Source of the DNA: CAZMGG01 sp964565715
Lineage (GTDB): Bacteria; Planctomycetota; UBA1135; UBA2386
Assembly (NCBI GenBank): GCA_964565715.1
Contig: CAZMGG010000079.1
Span: 1-26,105, forward strand
Reading direction: 5' to 3'
Length of the DNA stretch: 26,105 bases
A program made the position numbers and the translations under genes. Shown here in pieces: positions 1 through 7,830 of this stretch (positions are counted from its first letter, which is position 1; every line of letters starts with the position of its first letter). Under the pieces are notes generated by a model that ran no database searches, was not told the DNA's origin, and worked only from the letters and a program-made list of their open reading frames with translations.

Positions 1-489
1 GCGGTCCTGCACCCGGCGGCCGGGCCAGAACGTGCCCCACCACGAATCGAAGCACAGCGCCGACAGCAGGGTCGGAAAGCGCTGGCAGGCGTGCTGCACG
101 GTGCCGTCGGGATCCACCAGCCTCGGCGCCACGGCGCCGTAGGCCGGGTTGGCCGCGAGGAAGTCCACCAGCGCGTCCAGCGCGCCGGGCCGCACCTCGG
201 TGTCGGAGTTGAGCAGGCACAGCCAGCGGCCCTTCGCCACCGCCGCGCCCTGGTTGTTGCCAGCGGCGTAGAGCCGGTTGTCGGCGTTGCGCAGGAGGGT
301 CACCTGCGGGAACGCCGCGGCGATCGCGTCGGCGCTGCCGTCGTGGCTGCCGTTGTCCACCACGATCACCTCGCGGGCGTGCCGCGGCGTCTCCTGGTGC
401 AGCGCCCGCAGGCAGGCGAGCGTCAGCGCCTGGGTGTTCCAGGACAGCACCACCACCGACAGCACCGGCCCGTTGCCAGTGGCGCTCAC
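1..489 (-). CDS. Family 2 glycosyltransferase, 3' part cut by window edge
   Basis: The frame is open from a GTG at 489-487 to the window edge, giving 163 codons with the C-terminus missing. The protein begins with the GT-A nucleotide-sugar fold of family GT2: a first beta strand with SVVVLSWNTQ, then EVIVVDNGSHDGS, then a YAAGNNQGAAVAKG segment and the DxD-type metal/nucleotide site seen as LLNSDTEVRPG. This layout is typical of rhamnosyltransferase-like GT2 enzymes that build surface polysaccharide in the cytoplasm. The GTG lies one base after the TGA (493-491) of the upstream glycosyltransferase, so the two are probably translationally coupled and act on the same glycan. Donor and acceptor cannot be told from sequence. 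Confidence 0.88.
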   Translation of the reverse strand, partial: MSATGNGPVLSVVVLSWNTQALTLACLRALHQETPRHAREVIVVDNGSHDGSADAIAAAFPQVTLLRNADNRLYAAGNNQGAAVAKGRWLCLLNSDTEVRPGALDALVDFLAANPAYGAVAPRLVDPDGTVQHACQRFPTLLSALCFDSWWGTFWPGRRVQDR

Positions 490-490
490 G

Positions 491-1726
491 TCACCGCTCC
501 GCCGCCGCCGATGCGGCCGGCGCCGCCGCCGCCTCGCGCAACGGATGCAGGCACGTGTAGCGCCACATGCCCAGTTCCTCGAAGCGGCCGCCGGTCAGGT
601 CGAACACGCGATAGCAGTAGGTGGTCGGGCTGAAGTTGCGCCACATGGTCGGGCTCGGCGTCCAGCGGTCGCCGCTGCCGAACAGGCCGCCGGACAGGTA
701 GAACCGCGGATCCAGCCCCATCTGCAGCAGGAACCGCTCGCAGTGCCGCGGCAGCTCCAGCACCGGCGGATCGTGCGAGGCGCCGAGATCGATCATCGGC
801 CCGTGCGGCGGCGCCTTGCGCAGCCGGGCCAGCCAGCCCGCCGACCGCGCCCGGTCGCAGAGGTCCAGCAGCCAGGTGCCGAACCGTCCGTACCACTTCC
901 GGTAGTAGAGGCGCCGGCTCTCGAAGTGGCGCTTCCACACCGTCTCCATGTCGGTCTGCCCGGACCGGTTGACGAAGTGCACCAGGTGCGCCTCGGGCAC
1001 CTGCACCACCTGCCGGCCGGCCTTCCGGATCGCCACCGAGATGTCGGCGTCCTCGTAGTAGAGCGGGTAGCGCTCGTCCATCCGGCCGATCGACTCGAAG
1101 AACGAGCGCTCGATCAGGAACAGGCAGCCGGACATCATCGGCAGCGGCAGCGGCTCCCGGGCCTGCCACACCGCGGCGCAGTTGCGCGACAGCCGCCGGC
1201 TGTACCAGCGCGACACCGTGCGCGAGAACTCGCCCAGCGTGGTCCACAGCAGGTCGCCCAGCGTCGGCAGCGTGTTGGGCGGCAGCCGGCCCATGAAGTC
1301 GGCGTCCCAGAAGCCCTTCGGCACCGTGCAGCCCGCCCGCGGGTCCCGTTCGAGGTGGCGCTGCAGCGCCGGGATCAGCCCCGGCGTGAACTGCAGGTCC
1401 GGGTTGCTCACCAAGAGCCAGCGCCCGCGGCTGCGGCCGAACGCCAGGTTGACGCCCTTGCTGTAGCCGGCGTTCTCGCCGTGCAGCACCAGCTGGCCGG
1501 CCTTCGGGTCGGCCTGCTCGCGCCGCACCACCGCCAGCTGGTCCTCGACCATGGCCATCAGCGCCGGCGTGCGGTTGGGCGACAGGTTGTCGACCACGAT
1601 GCACTCGTAGGGCATCGGCGAACCGTCGGCCCGGGTCGGCGGATGCTGGCGCAGCGACGCGATGGCGGCCGCGCACTCCGCCCAGGTGTTGTAGTTGACG
1701 ATCAGGACCGACAGTTCGGCGGTCAT
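491..1726 (-). CDS. Family 2 glycosyltransferase (rhamnosyltransferase-like)
   Basis: A 411-residue protein. The start is the ATG at 1726-1724, which has a GGAGG ribosome-binding site (1737-1733) six bases upstream; the frame stays open further upstream but translates as low-quality Arg-rich sequence. GT2 hallmarks in order: SVLIVNYNTW (residues 6-15), ECIVVDNLS (41-49), GENAGYSKGVNLA (83-95), the nucleotide-binding NPD (108-110) and the acceptor-side acidic motif YYEDADIS (223-230). After the catalytic domain (about 1-290) comes a C-terminal extension of about 110 residues that I do not recognise. It probably forms an operon with the next glycosyltransferase downstream for assembly of a surface polysaccharide; no export or polymerase gene is in view. 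The family is clear, the specific sugar is not. Confidence 0.9.
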   Translation of the reverse strand: MTAELSVLIVNYNTWAECAAAIASLRQHPPTRADGSPMPYECIVVDNLSPNRTPALMAMVEDQLAVVRREQADPKAGQLVLHGENAGYSKGVNLAFGRSRGRWLLVSNPDLQFTPGLIPALQRHLERDPRAGCTVPKGFWDADFMGRLPPNTLPTLGDLLWTTLGEFSRTVSRWYSRRLSRNCAAVWQAREPLPLPMMSGCLFLIERSFFESIGRMDERYPLYYEDADISVAIRKAGRQVVQVPEAHLVHFVNRSGQTDMETVWKRHFESRRLYYRKWYGRFGTWLLDLCDRARSAGWLARLRKAPPHGPMIDLGASHDPPVLELPRHCERFLLQMGLDPRFYLSGGLFGSGDRWTPSPTMWRNFSPTTYCYRVFDLTGGRFEELGMWRYTCLHPLREAAAAPAASAAAER

Positions 1727-1940
1727 GACCGGCCTCCGCGCATGGGCGCAGCCCGGCGCGCACCGGCTGGTGCGGCACCGCGGGCGCGATGGGCAGGAAC
1801 GGACGCGGGCACGACGGCTGGATCGAGCGACAGAGGACCGGAAGCAAAGCACAAAGCGTTCCGCGGTCCCACCTTCGGTCCGGCCGCCCGGTCACGCCGA
1901 TGGCATGGACCGCGCCTCGCTCCCGGCCGCCGGGCGAACG
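1727..1940. other. Intergenic, no gene seen
   Basis: About 214 bases between the lipoprotein gene and the glycosyltransferase start, both read leftwards. Apart from the GGAGG ribosome-binding site at 1733-1737 I see no convincing hairpin terminator, -10 element or small gene here. Confidence 0.5.
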
Positions 1941-2426
1941 TCAGCCCTTCGGCGCCTCGCCGGCGCCCGGCTGGGGCGCAGCCGGCTTCTCCGCCAGCGG
2001 TACCAGGTAGCGGCGCAGCCGTTCGCCGAACACGCCCTCGCGCTCGCCGTCCTGGCCGTCGCCGGACCAGTCGTCCTCGGTGTGGTCCAGCGACTTGCCG
2101 AGGTCCTTCACCTTCTGCGCCTCGATGTAGAAGCGCACGGTCCAGCCCTGCTCGCGGCTGCCGCCCTCCATGATCTCGGCCCGCAGCCGGAACCGGCCCG
2201 GCCGTCCCATGGCGAGGTTCTTGTGCCGCCAGCGGGTCTGGTAGATGCCGAGCCCCCGGTCGCTGTCGGGGATGCTCGGCAGGTAGCCGTCGCCGCGGGC
2301 CACCGCGTCGATGCCGTCGTAGACCTGGCCGTAGACCATCGGCCCGACCGGCACCTCGCGCCAGTCGTGGGCGGTGCCGCAGGCGGCGAACAGGAGGAGG
2401 AACGGCAGGCAGGCGGTGGTGCGCAT
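1941..2426 (-). CDS. Predicted lipoprotein of unknown function
   Basis: 161 residues from ATG at 2426-2424. The N-terminus is a lipoprotein signal (MRTTACLPFLLLFAAC, Cys16 as the probable lipidated residue, with Phe rather than Leu at -3). The mature part has no motif I recognise: it contains a DGIDAVARGDGYLPS stretch, several aromatic and charged segments that look beta-rich, and a Pro/Ala-rich tail (about 147-161). It follows the cyclophilin gene by 44 bases on the same strand, so the two may share a transcript and both products should lie outside the cytoplasmic membrane. No Shine-Dalgarno is evident, and the gap upstream holds a run of ten C on the coding strand. Coding status is supported by the signal sequence and orderly composition; function is unknown. 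Confidence 0.72.
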   Translation of the reverse strand: MRTTACLPFLLLFAACGTAHDWREVPVGPMVYGQVYDGIDAVARGDGYLPSIPDSDRGLGIYQTRWRHKNLAMGRPGRFRLRAEIMEGGSREQGWTVRFYIEAQKVKDLGKSLDHTEDDWSGDGQDGEREGVFGERLRRYLVPLAEKPAAPQPGAGEAPKG

Positions 2427-2440
2427 CGGTCGTCGGGTCC

Positions 2441-2450
2441 GGGGGGGGGG
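2441..2450. repeat. G10 homopolymer tract
   Basis: Ten consecutive G on the plus strand in the 44-base gap between the cyclophilin gene and the lipoprotein gene, 14 bases upstream of the lipoprotein ATG. Long G/C runs are prone to slippage, so its length may vary between cells or be a sequencing uncertainty. Confidence 0.8.
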
Positions 2451-2470
2451 AACGGGAGGGAGGTGCTGCC

Positions 2471-3289
2471 TCAGCCCTTCTTGCCGCCGCCGTTGTCGCT
2501 GCCGCCCTTCTCCTTGTCGCCGGCCTTGTCGCCTTCCTTCTCCTCGGCCGGCTGGACCGGCGCTGGGACCACGCTCACCCAGGTCCGCTCCATGGTCAGC
2601 GGCTCGGTGGGCTTGCCGCCGCCGGTACCCGCCGCCTCCAGGGCCTTCAGCACCGCCATGTCGCTCACCACCATGCCGAAGATGGTGTGCTTGCCGTCCA
2701 GGTGCGCCGTCTTGACGAAGGTCAGGAAGAACTGCGAGCCGTCGGTGCCGGGGCCGGCGTTGGCCATCGACAGCAGCCCCGGCCGGTCGTGCTTGACGCT
2801 CGGGTCGAACTCGCCGTCGTACTTGTAACCGGGGCCCCCGGAGCCCGACCCGAGCGGGCAGCCGCCCTGGGCCATGAAGTTCGGGATGACGCGGTGGAAC
2901 GACAGGCCGTCGTAGTAGCCGGTCCGCGCCAGGTAGATCGTGCTCGACACGTGCATCGGCGCGGTCTCGGGCAGCAGCTTGATGGTGATGTCGCCCTTGT
3001 TGGTCCTGACGTGCCAGAAGTAGTCGTGGCCCTTGGTGAAGGTCAGCTTCGGCGGCTGCGCCATGCCGGTGCGCCACTGGGCGTTGCCCTTGCCCGGCGC
3101 ATTGGCCTTGATGAACTTGTCGATGGCGACGATGGCCGGGTCCTTGGCGGTGGTCTTGTCGTCCTTCGGCGCCTGGGCCTCCTGCTTGTCGCCCTTCTTC
3201 GGTTCCTGGGGCTTCTTGCCGTCCTGGGCGGGCAGGGCCACGGCGGCGGCGAGGAGGACGACGGGGAGCAGGGCGGAACGGATGCGCAT
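2471..3289 (-). CDS. Exported peptidyl-prolyl cis-trans isomerase, cyclophilin type
   Basis: 272 residues from ATG at 3289-3287, preceded by GAGG about 7-8 bases upstream. A Sec signal peptide (1-21, ending ALPAQ) is followed by a Lys/Gln/Asp-rich linker (25-50) and a cyclophilin domain (about 88-240). Key features are the catalytic-site FHRVIPNFMAQGG (Arg133 in FHRV, Gln141), GLLSMANAGPGTDGSQFFLTF (171-191) and HTIFGMV (201-207). A charged Glu/Lys/Gly-rich tail (249-272) follows. The enzyme catalyses proline isomerisation during folding of exported proteins. The segment between linker and barrel (about 51-90) is extra compared with minimal bacterial cyclophilins. It is transcribed divergently from the HAD hydrolase gene, and a putative -10 element lies 34 bases upstream of its start. 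Confidence 0.93.
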   Translation of the reverse strand: MRIRSALLPVVLLAAAVALPAQDGKKPQEPKKGDKQEAQAPKDDKTTAKDPAIVAIDKFIKANAPGKGNAQWRTGMAQPPKLTFTKGHDYFWHVRTNKGDITIKLLPETAPMHVSSTIYLARTGYYDGLSFHRVIPNFMAQGGCPLGSGSGGPGYKYDGEFDPSVKHDRPGLLSMANAGPGTDGSQFFLTFVKTAHLDGKHTIFGMVVSDMAVLKALEAAGTGGGKPTEPLTMERTWVSVVPAPVQPAEEKEGDKAGDKEKGGSDNGGGKKG

Positions 3290-3323
3290 CGGGAGACCTC
3301 GGGGGAAACGGTTCGAGCGGAGG

Positions 3324-3331
3324 ATGGTAGC
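3324..3331 (-). promoter_or_regulatory. Putative -10 element (GCTACCAT) of the cyclophilin gene
   Basis: GCTACCAT read leftwards, ending 34 bases before the cyclophilin ATG. It matches the (G/C)CTAnnnT pattern found upstream of other leading genes in this window. No good -35 hexamer was found 17 bases upstream. Confidence 0.4.
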
Positions 3332-3390
3332 GACGGCGCGACGCCGCTGCACGACAGGCCGGCCGGTTCTCGCCCGCGGCCGCCGCGCGC

Positions 3391-3398
3391 CCTAGAAC
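3391..3398 (+). promoter_or_regulatory. Putative -10 element (CCTAGAAC) of the HAD hydrolase gene
   Basis: CCTAGAAC ends seven bases before the GTG start at 3406, the distance at which transcription would begin on or next to the start codon. There is no ribosome-binding site between it and the start, so a leaderless transcript is likely. The last base is C rather than T. Confidence 0.4.
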
Positions 3399-3405
3399 GG
3401 GCCCC

Positions 3406-4053
3406 GTGTCCCGCCCGGCCCCGTTCCTGTTCGACCTCGACGGCACCCTGTTCGACACCCTGGCCGACATCGCCGCCAGCACCAACCACGTGCGGGCCGG
3501 CTGCGGCCTCCAGCCGCTGCCCGAGGCGGCGGTGCAGGAGTGCATCGGCGAGGGCGCCCGCACCCTGCTGCTGCGCGCGCTGCGCGACCTGCCGGAGCCG
3601 CCGCCGCCCGAGGCGCCGTTCTGGGACGAGGCCTACGCCCGCTACGCCGCCCACCACGAGGCCGAGTGCACGCGGCACGTGCGGCCCTATCCCGGCGTCG
3701 CCGACCACCTCCGCCGCCTCGCCGCGGCCGGCCATCCGCTGGCGGTGGTGACCAACAAGCCCGAGCGCTTCGCCGTGCGCATCGTCCGGCACCTCGGCTT
3801 CGACGCGCTGCTGCCGGTGGTGGTCGGCGGCGACACCCTGCCGCGGAAGAAGCCCGATCCGCTGCCGCTGCACCACGCGCTCCAGGCGCTGGGAAGGCCG
3901 GGCGAGGGCACCATGGTCGGCGACGGCGAGACCGACCTGCTGGCCGGCCGCGCCGCCGGGCTGCGCACCATCGGCGTGCTCTACGGCTACCGTCCGGCGG
4001 CCCGGCTGCGCGCGATCGGCGCCGACGGGTGGTGGTCGCGCTTCGGCGGATGA
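3406..4053 (+). CDS. gph: HAD-superfamily hydrolase, phosphoglycolate phosphatase-like
   Basis: 215 residues from GTG 3406. All four HAD motifs are present: FDLDGTLFDT (residues 9-18, nucleophile Asp10 and acid Asp12), VVTNKPE (motif II Thr), RKKPDP (motif III Lys) and VGDGETD (motif IV acidic pair). A helical cap lies between motifs I and II, as in the Gph/PgmB group. The likely reaction is removal of phosphate from 2-phosphoglycolate or a related small phosphate monoester in the cytoplasm. Other HAD enzymes of this size (beta-phosphoglucomutase, pyrophosphatase) have the same motifs, so substrate and gene symbol are tentative. It stands alone, with its own putative -10 element and a start without a Shine-Dalgarno. 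Confidence 0.88.
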   Translation: MSRPAPFLFDLDGTLFDTLADIAASTNHVRAGCGLQPLPEAAVQECIGEGARTLLLRALRDLPEPPPPEAPFWDEAYARYAAHHEAECTRHVRPYPGVADHLRRLAAAGHPLAVVTNKPERFAVRIVRHLGFDALLPVVVGGDTLPRKKPDPLPLHHALQALGRPGEGTMVGDGETDLLAGRAAGLRTIGVLYGYRPAARLRAIGADGWWSRFGG

Positions 4054-4103
4054 GCACAAGCCACGCATGGACAGTCGTTTACGGCACATGGCGCCGCCTT
4101 GAT

Positions 4104-4132
4104 TTGCCGCCGGGGCAACGCCGTGGGATAAC
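4104..4132 (+). promoter_or_regulatory. Sigma-70-type promoter of the first trkH
   Basis: TTGCCG (4104-4109), a 17-base spacer and GATAAC (4127-4132), then eight bases to the GTG start at 4141. The hexamer spacing is ideal and the start codon sits at the expected transcription start, implying a leaderless mRNA. The block GGGATAA is shared with the promoter of the second trkH. Confidence 0.6.
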
Positions 4133-4140
4133 CGCGGCCC

Positions 4141-5667
4141 GTGAACCTGACCTTGGTGGCGCGGCTCCTGTCGCGCTTCACCGCCCTGTTCAGCCTGGCG
4201 CAGGTCTTCCCCCTGCTGCTGGCGCTCGGCGAAGACCCCGCCCGGACCGCCGGCATCCATGCCGCCCACGGGCTCGGCATCAGCATCGCCGCCGGGCTCC
4301 TGGCGGCCGCCGGCCTGGCGTTCCTCGGGCGCGGGGCGCCCACCGATCTGTTCCGCCGCGAGAGCCTGCTGGTGGTCGGCCTCGCCTGGATCCTCGCCGG
4401 CGTGTCCGGCAGCCTGCCGTTCGTGTTCTCCGGCGCGCTGCCGGATCCGATCGACGCCACCTTCGAGACGATCAGCGGACTGACCACCTGCGGCGCGTCG
4501 GTGCTCGGGTCGGGCAGCAACCCGGCGGTGGCGGCGCTGCCGCCGAGCCTGCACCTCTGGCGCAGCGGCATCCAGTGGCTGGGCGGCCTCGGCATCGTGC
4601 TGGTGTTCGTCACCCTGCTGCCGGCGCTCGGCGTCATCGGCCGCAACCTGCTGGCCGGGGAGCAGGGCGGCGTCAATCGCAGCGACGTGCAGCCGCGACT
4701 GATCGCCCAGGCCCGGGTGATGTCGCTGGTCTACCTGGCGCTGACCGCGGCGTGCATCCTGCTGCTGTGGCAGGTGGCCCGGATCAGCCTGCTGGACTCG
4801 GTCTGCCACGCCTTCACCGCCATGGCCACCGGCGGCTTCTCGACCCGGGCCTCCATCGCCGCCTTCGACAACCGCGCCATGGAGGTCATCCTCGGCGTGT
4901 TCATGTTCCTGGCCGGGTGCAACTTCGCCGCCATGGCCACCGCCGTCGTGGCGGGCCCGCTGGCCCGGCACGGCCTGCTGCGCACCGCCGAATTCCGGCT
5001 CTACGCCGTGGTCACCGCCGGCGCGATCCTGTGCTGCACCGTGGATCTCATCCGCACCGGCCGCACGCCGATGGAGAGCCTGGGGCTGGCCTCGTTCAAC
5101 GTCGTCTCGGTGCTGACGTGCTGCGGCTATGCCTCGGCCGACTTCCAGACCTGGCCGAGTCTCTCGATCCTCACCCTGTTCGGCTGCATGATCGTCGGCG
5201 GCTGCACCGGCTCCACCGCCGGCGGTTTCAAGATCCTCCGCCTGCAGGTCTGCCTGAGCCTGCTGCGCTCGGCGCTGCGGCAGTTCGTCAATCCCCGCCA
5301 GGTGCAGCGCCTCAAGCTCGACGGCGAGGTGCTGACCGGATCGGCGATCAGCGCGATCCTGACCATCGTCCTGCTGTGGCTGCTGACGATCTTCGCCGTC
5401 GCCATGGTGATCGCCCTCGACCAGCGGATGACCTTCCTGGGCGCGCTGTCGACGTCGGCCACCATGCTCGGCTGCTGCGGTCCGGCGATGACCACCGTCG
5501 ATGCGTCGGGTCACGTCCTGCTGGGCCCCGACGTCGGTCCGTTCGGCGGTTTCGCCGACCTGGCCGGCGGCACCAAGCTGGTGCTGATCGCCGAGATGAT
5601 CCTCGGCCGGCTCGAACTGCTGGCGCCCCTGGCCCTGTTCACCCCGGGCTTCTGGCGGCGGCCGTAG
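4141..5667 (+). CDS. trkH: TrkH-type potassium channel/transporter subunit, Cys-substituted filter
   Basis: 508 residues from GTG, a polytopic inner-membrane protein with four M1-P-M2 repeats forming one K+ pore. The pore loops are visible: GLTTCGASVL (P1, about 113-122), MATGGFST (P2, 228-235), VLTCCGYASADF (P3, 324-335) and MLGCCGPAM (P4, 442-450), followed by the fourth-repeat helix ending LGRLELLAPLALF. The conserved GSTAGGFK sits after P3 in the intramembrane-loop region. Three loops carry Cys (117, 328, 446) directly before the filter glycine, where the neighbouring paralogue has Thr. TrkH normally works with the cytoplasmic NAD/ATP-binding ring TrkA; no trkA is in view. A second trkH follows after 49 bases with its own promoter. 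Confidence 0.93.
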   Translation: MNLTLVARLLSRFTALFSLAQVFPLLLALGEDPARTAGIHAAHGLGISIAAGLLAAAGLAFLGRGAPTDLFRRESLLVVGLAWILAGVSGSLPFVFSGALPDPIDATFETISGLTTCGASVLGSGSNPAVAALPPSLHLWRSGIQWLGGLGIVLVFVTLLPALGVIGRNLLAGEQGGVNRSDVQPRLIAQARVMSLVYLALTAACILLLWQVARISLLDSVCHAFTAMATGGFSTRASIAAFDNRAMEVILGVFMFLAGCNFAAMATAVVAGPLARHGLLRTAEFRLYAVVTAGAILCCTVDLIRTGRTPMESLGLASFNVVSVLTCCGYASADFQTWPSLSILTLFGCMIVGGCTGSTAGGFKILRLQVCLSLLRSALRQFVNPRQVQRLKLDGEVLTGSAISAILTIVLLWLLTIFAVAMVIALDQRMTFLGALSTSATMLGCCGPAMTTVDASGHVLLGPDVGPFGGFADLAGGTKLVLIAEMILGRLELLAPLALFTPGFWRRP

Positions 5668-5678
5668 GCGGAGTACCG

Positions 5679-5707
5679 TTGCCCGGCCCCGCGGGCCATG
5701 GGATAAA
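5679..5707 (+). promoter_or_regulatory. Sigma-70-type promoter of the second trkH
   Basis: TTGCCC (5679-5684), a 17-base spacer and GATAAA (5702-5707), nine bases before the GTG at 5717. Spacing and sequence mirror the promoter of the first trkH, so the promoter was probably duplicated with the gene. The short distance to the start again suggests a leaderless transcript. Confidence 0.6.
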
Positions 5708-5716
5708 CCCCGCCCC

Positions 5717-7234
5717 GTGAACCTGGCCCAGGTCGCCAACCTGCTGGCGCGCTTCGTCGCGTTCTACACCCTGGCCCAGGTGCTGCCGCTGCTGCTGGCG
5801 CTCGGCGAGGCGCCCGGGCCCTTCCCGGCCGTGCCGGCGTTCCTGGCCAGCCTCGGCATCGGCACCGGCACCGCCCTGCTGCTCTGGCTGTGCGGCCGCA
5901 ACGCGTCGAGCCACTTCTTCCGGCGCGAGGGCCTCGCCATGGTCGGGCTGTCGTGGCTGCTGGCCGGCGTGCTCGGCGCGGTGCCGTTCCTCTGGTCGGG
6001 CGCCATCCAGGATCCGATCGACGCGGTGTTCGAGGTGATCTCGGGCCTGACCACCACCGGCGCCTCGGTGCTCAGCTCCGGCGACAATCCGGCCATCGCC
6101 AGCCTGGCGCCGAGCCTGCTGCTGTGGCGCAGCCTGACCCAGTGGCTCGGCGGGCTCGGCATCGTGCTGGTGTTCGTCACCCTGCTGCCGGCGATGGGCG
6201 TCACCGGCAAGAGCCTGCTGGCCAGCGAGCAGATCGGGGTGGGCAACGACAGCTTCCAGCCGCGCATGCTGGACCAGGCCCGCAGCCTGGTCCTGGTCTA
6301 CGGCACCCTGACGCTGGCCTGCGCGCTGCTGCTGTGGCAGGTGTCGGGGCTCACCTTCTTCGACGCGATCAACCACGCCTTCACCACCATGGCCACCGGC
6401 GGCTTCTCGACGAAGAACGGCAGCGTCGGCGAGTTCGGCTCGCTGTCCGCCGAGATCATCCTCACGGTGTTCATGTTCCTGGCGGGCTGCAACTTCGCCC
6501 AGCTGGCGCACTCGGCGATGCACGGCGTGCACCGGCGCGGCGGCCTGCTGCGCGATCCGGAGTGGCGGTTCTACCTCGGGCTGTCGGTGGCGCTGGTGCT
6601 GCTGGTGGCAGCTTTCCTGTGGGCCGACGGCAAGGGCCTCGGCGAAGGGTTGCGGCTGGCGGCGTTCAACACGATCTCGATGCTGACGTCGACGGGCTAC
6701 GCCAGCGCCGACTTCCAGCGCTGGCCGGTGACGGTGATCGGGATCTTGTTCGGCTGCATGATCGTCGGCAGCTGCGCCGGCTCCACCGCCGGCGGCCTGA
6801 AGGTGATCCGGGTGCTGGTCGGCCTCAAGCTGATCGCCTACACGATCCGTCACTACGTGCGGCCGAAGAGCGTCGAGCGGTTGAAGATCGGCGGCGAGGT
6901 GCTGCCGGCGGCGGTGATCTCCGGCATCCTGGCGCTGGCGCTGATGTGGGTGCTGGGCGTGTTCCTCGGCGCGCTCCTGCTGGCGCTGGACTCGCGGCTG
7001 ACGTTCCTGTCGGCGCTCAGCACGAGCGCCAGCATGGTCGGCTGCACCGGGCCGGCGCTGGCGACGGTGACGATGGACGGCGCGGTGATCGGGTTGGACG
7101 TCGGGCCGGCGGGCGGCTTCGGCGCGCTGCACGGCACAAGCAAGGTGGTGATGATCCTGCTCATGCTGCTCGGCCGGCTCGAGTTCCTGCTGCCCCTGGC
7201 CCTGCTGATGCCCGGCTTCTGGCGCAACAAGTAA
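5717..7234 (+). CDS. trkH: TrkH-type potassium channel/transporter subunit, second paralogue
   Basis: 505 residues from GTG. It has the same four-repeat TrkH architecture as its neighbour, with which it shares long near-identical stretches such as WLGGLGIVLVFVTLLPA. Pore loops read GLTTTGASVL (P1), MATGGFSTK (P2), MLTSTGYASADF (P3) and VGCTGPAL (P4), close to the standard TrkH filter with Thr before the critical glycine in all four. It should mediate K+ uptake across the inner membrane with a TrkA-type regulator encoded elsewhere. The tandem pair clearly arose by duplication followed by divergence, mainly at the filter and in the periplasmic loops. It ends at TAA and is followed by the repeat-filled convergent region. 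Confidence 0.93.
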   Translation: MNLAQVANLLARFVAFYTLAQVLPLLLALGEAPGPFPAVPAFLASLGIGTGTALLLWLCGRNASSHFFRREGLAMVGLSWLLAGVLGAVPFLWSGAIQDPIDAVFEVISGLTTTGASVLSSGDNPAIASLAPSLLLWRSLTQWLGGLGIVLVFVTLLPAMGVTGKSLLASEQIGVGNDSFQPRMLDQARSLVLVYGTLTLACALLLWQVSGLTFFDAINHAFTTMATGGFSTKNGSVGEFGSLSAEIILTVFMFLAGCNFAQLAHSAMHGVHRRGGLLRDPEWRFYLGLSVALVLLVAAFLWADGKGLGEGLRLAAFNTISMLTSTGYASADFQRWPVTVIGILFGCMIVGSCAGSTAGGLKVIRVLVGLKLIAYTIRHYVRPKSVERLKIGGEVLPAAVISGILALALMWVLGVFLGALLLALDSRLTFLSALSTSASMVGCTGPALATVTMDGAVIGLDVGPAGGFGALHGTSKVVMILLMLLGRLEFLLPLALLMPGFWRNK

Positions 7235-7705
7235 GAGGCGTCAGCGTCCAGCCGCGTCAGCGTTTGTCGCATCGCCATAACCCGTTTATTTTCAGGAGCT
7301 TGCGTCCATAGCCAACGCTGCGCGAATCAGTGCGCAATCAAGATCGCGGGCCGGGGGTGCGCCGCGGCGCCCCGCCGCGCAGCGGCGGCGGCGTCGCAAG
7401 CCACTTTCTGACAATGTGTTGCGAACGCCGCCCCGCGGGCGGAAATTAGTGCGCAATCAAGATCGAGGGGGCAGGGGCGCGGCGTGGGCCTTGGGGTTGT
7501 GGCGTGCGGGTGGGGCGTTCGTGTGTGGGGTGAGGGTGGGGCGTTCCCCGTCGCGGCCGCCACCGCCGCGCCGCGGCGGTGGGGTCGCAAGTCACTGTCT
7601 GACAATGTGTTGTGATCGTCGACCGCGGGCCAGAATTAGTGCGCAATCAAGATCGAGGGGGCAGGGGGCGCGGCGTGGGCCGCGGGGTGTGGCGTGCGGG
7701 TGTGG

Positions 7706-7805
7706 NNNNNNNNNNNNNNNNNNNNNNNNNNNNNNNNNNNNNNNNNNNNNNNNNNNNNNNNNNNNNNNNNNNNNNNNNNNNNNNNNNNNNNNNNNNNNNN
7801 NNNNN
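7706..7805. other. Assembly gap of 100 N
   Basis: Exactly 100 N, the usual placeholder for a gap of unknown size. The same 12 bases, GTGCGGGTGTGG, end the left flank and begin the right flank, and the non-N parts add up to one repeat period. The true gap may therefore be zero, an overlap, or several collapsed repeat units. Confidence 0.95.
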
Positions 7806-7809
7806 GTGC

Positions 7810-7830
7810 GGGTGTGGGGTGAGGGTTGGG
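7810..7830 (+). other. G-quadruplex motif in repeat unit
   Basis: Four runs of three or four G with loops TGT, TGA and TT (7810-7830) meet the usual G-quadruplex pattern. A related but looser G-rich tract lies at about 7509-7539 in the preceding unit. It is on the plus strand, just right of the N gap. Confidence 0.5.

Noticed and set aside
278..2173. A 631-codon plus-strand frame across the glycosyltransferases and lipoprotein
   Set aside because: It is Arg/His-rich and crosses several clear minus-strand gene boundaries; the glycosyltransferase motifs are on the other strand.
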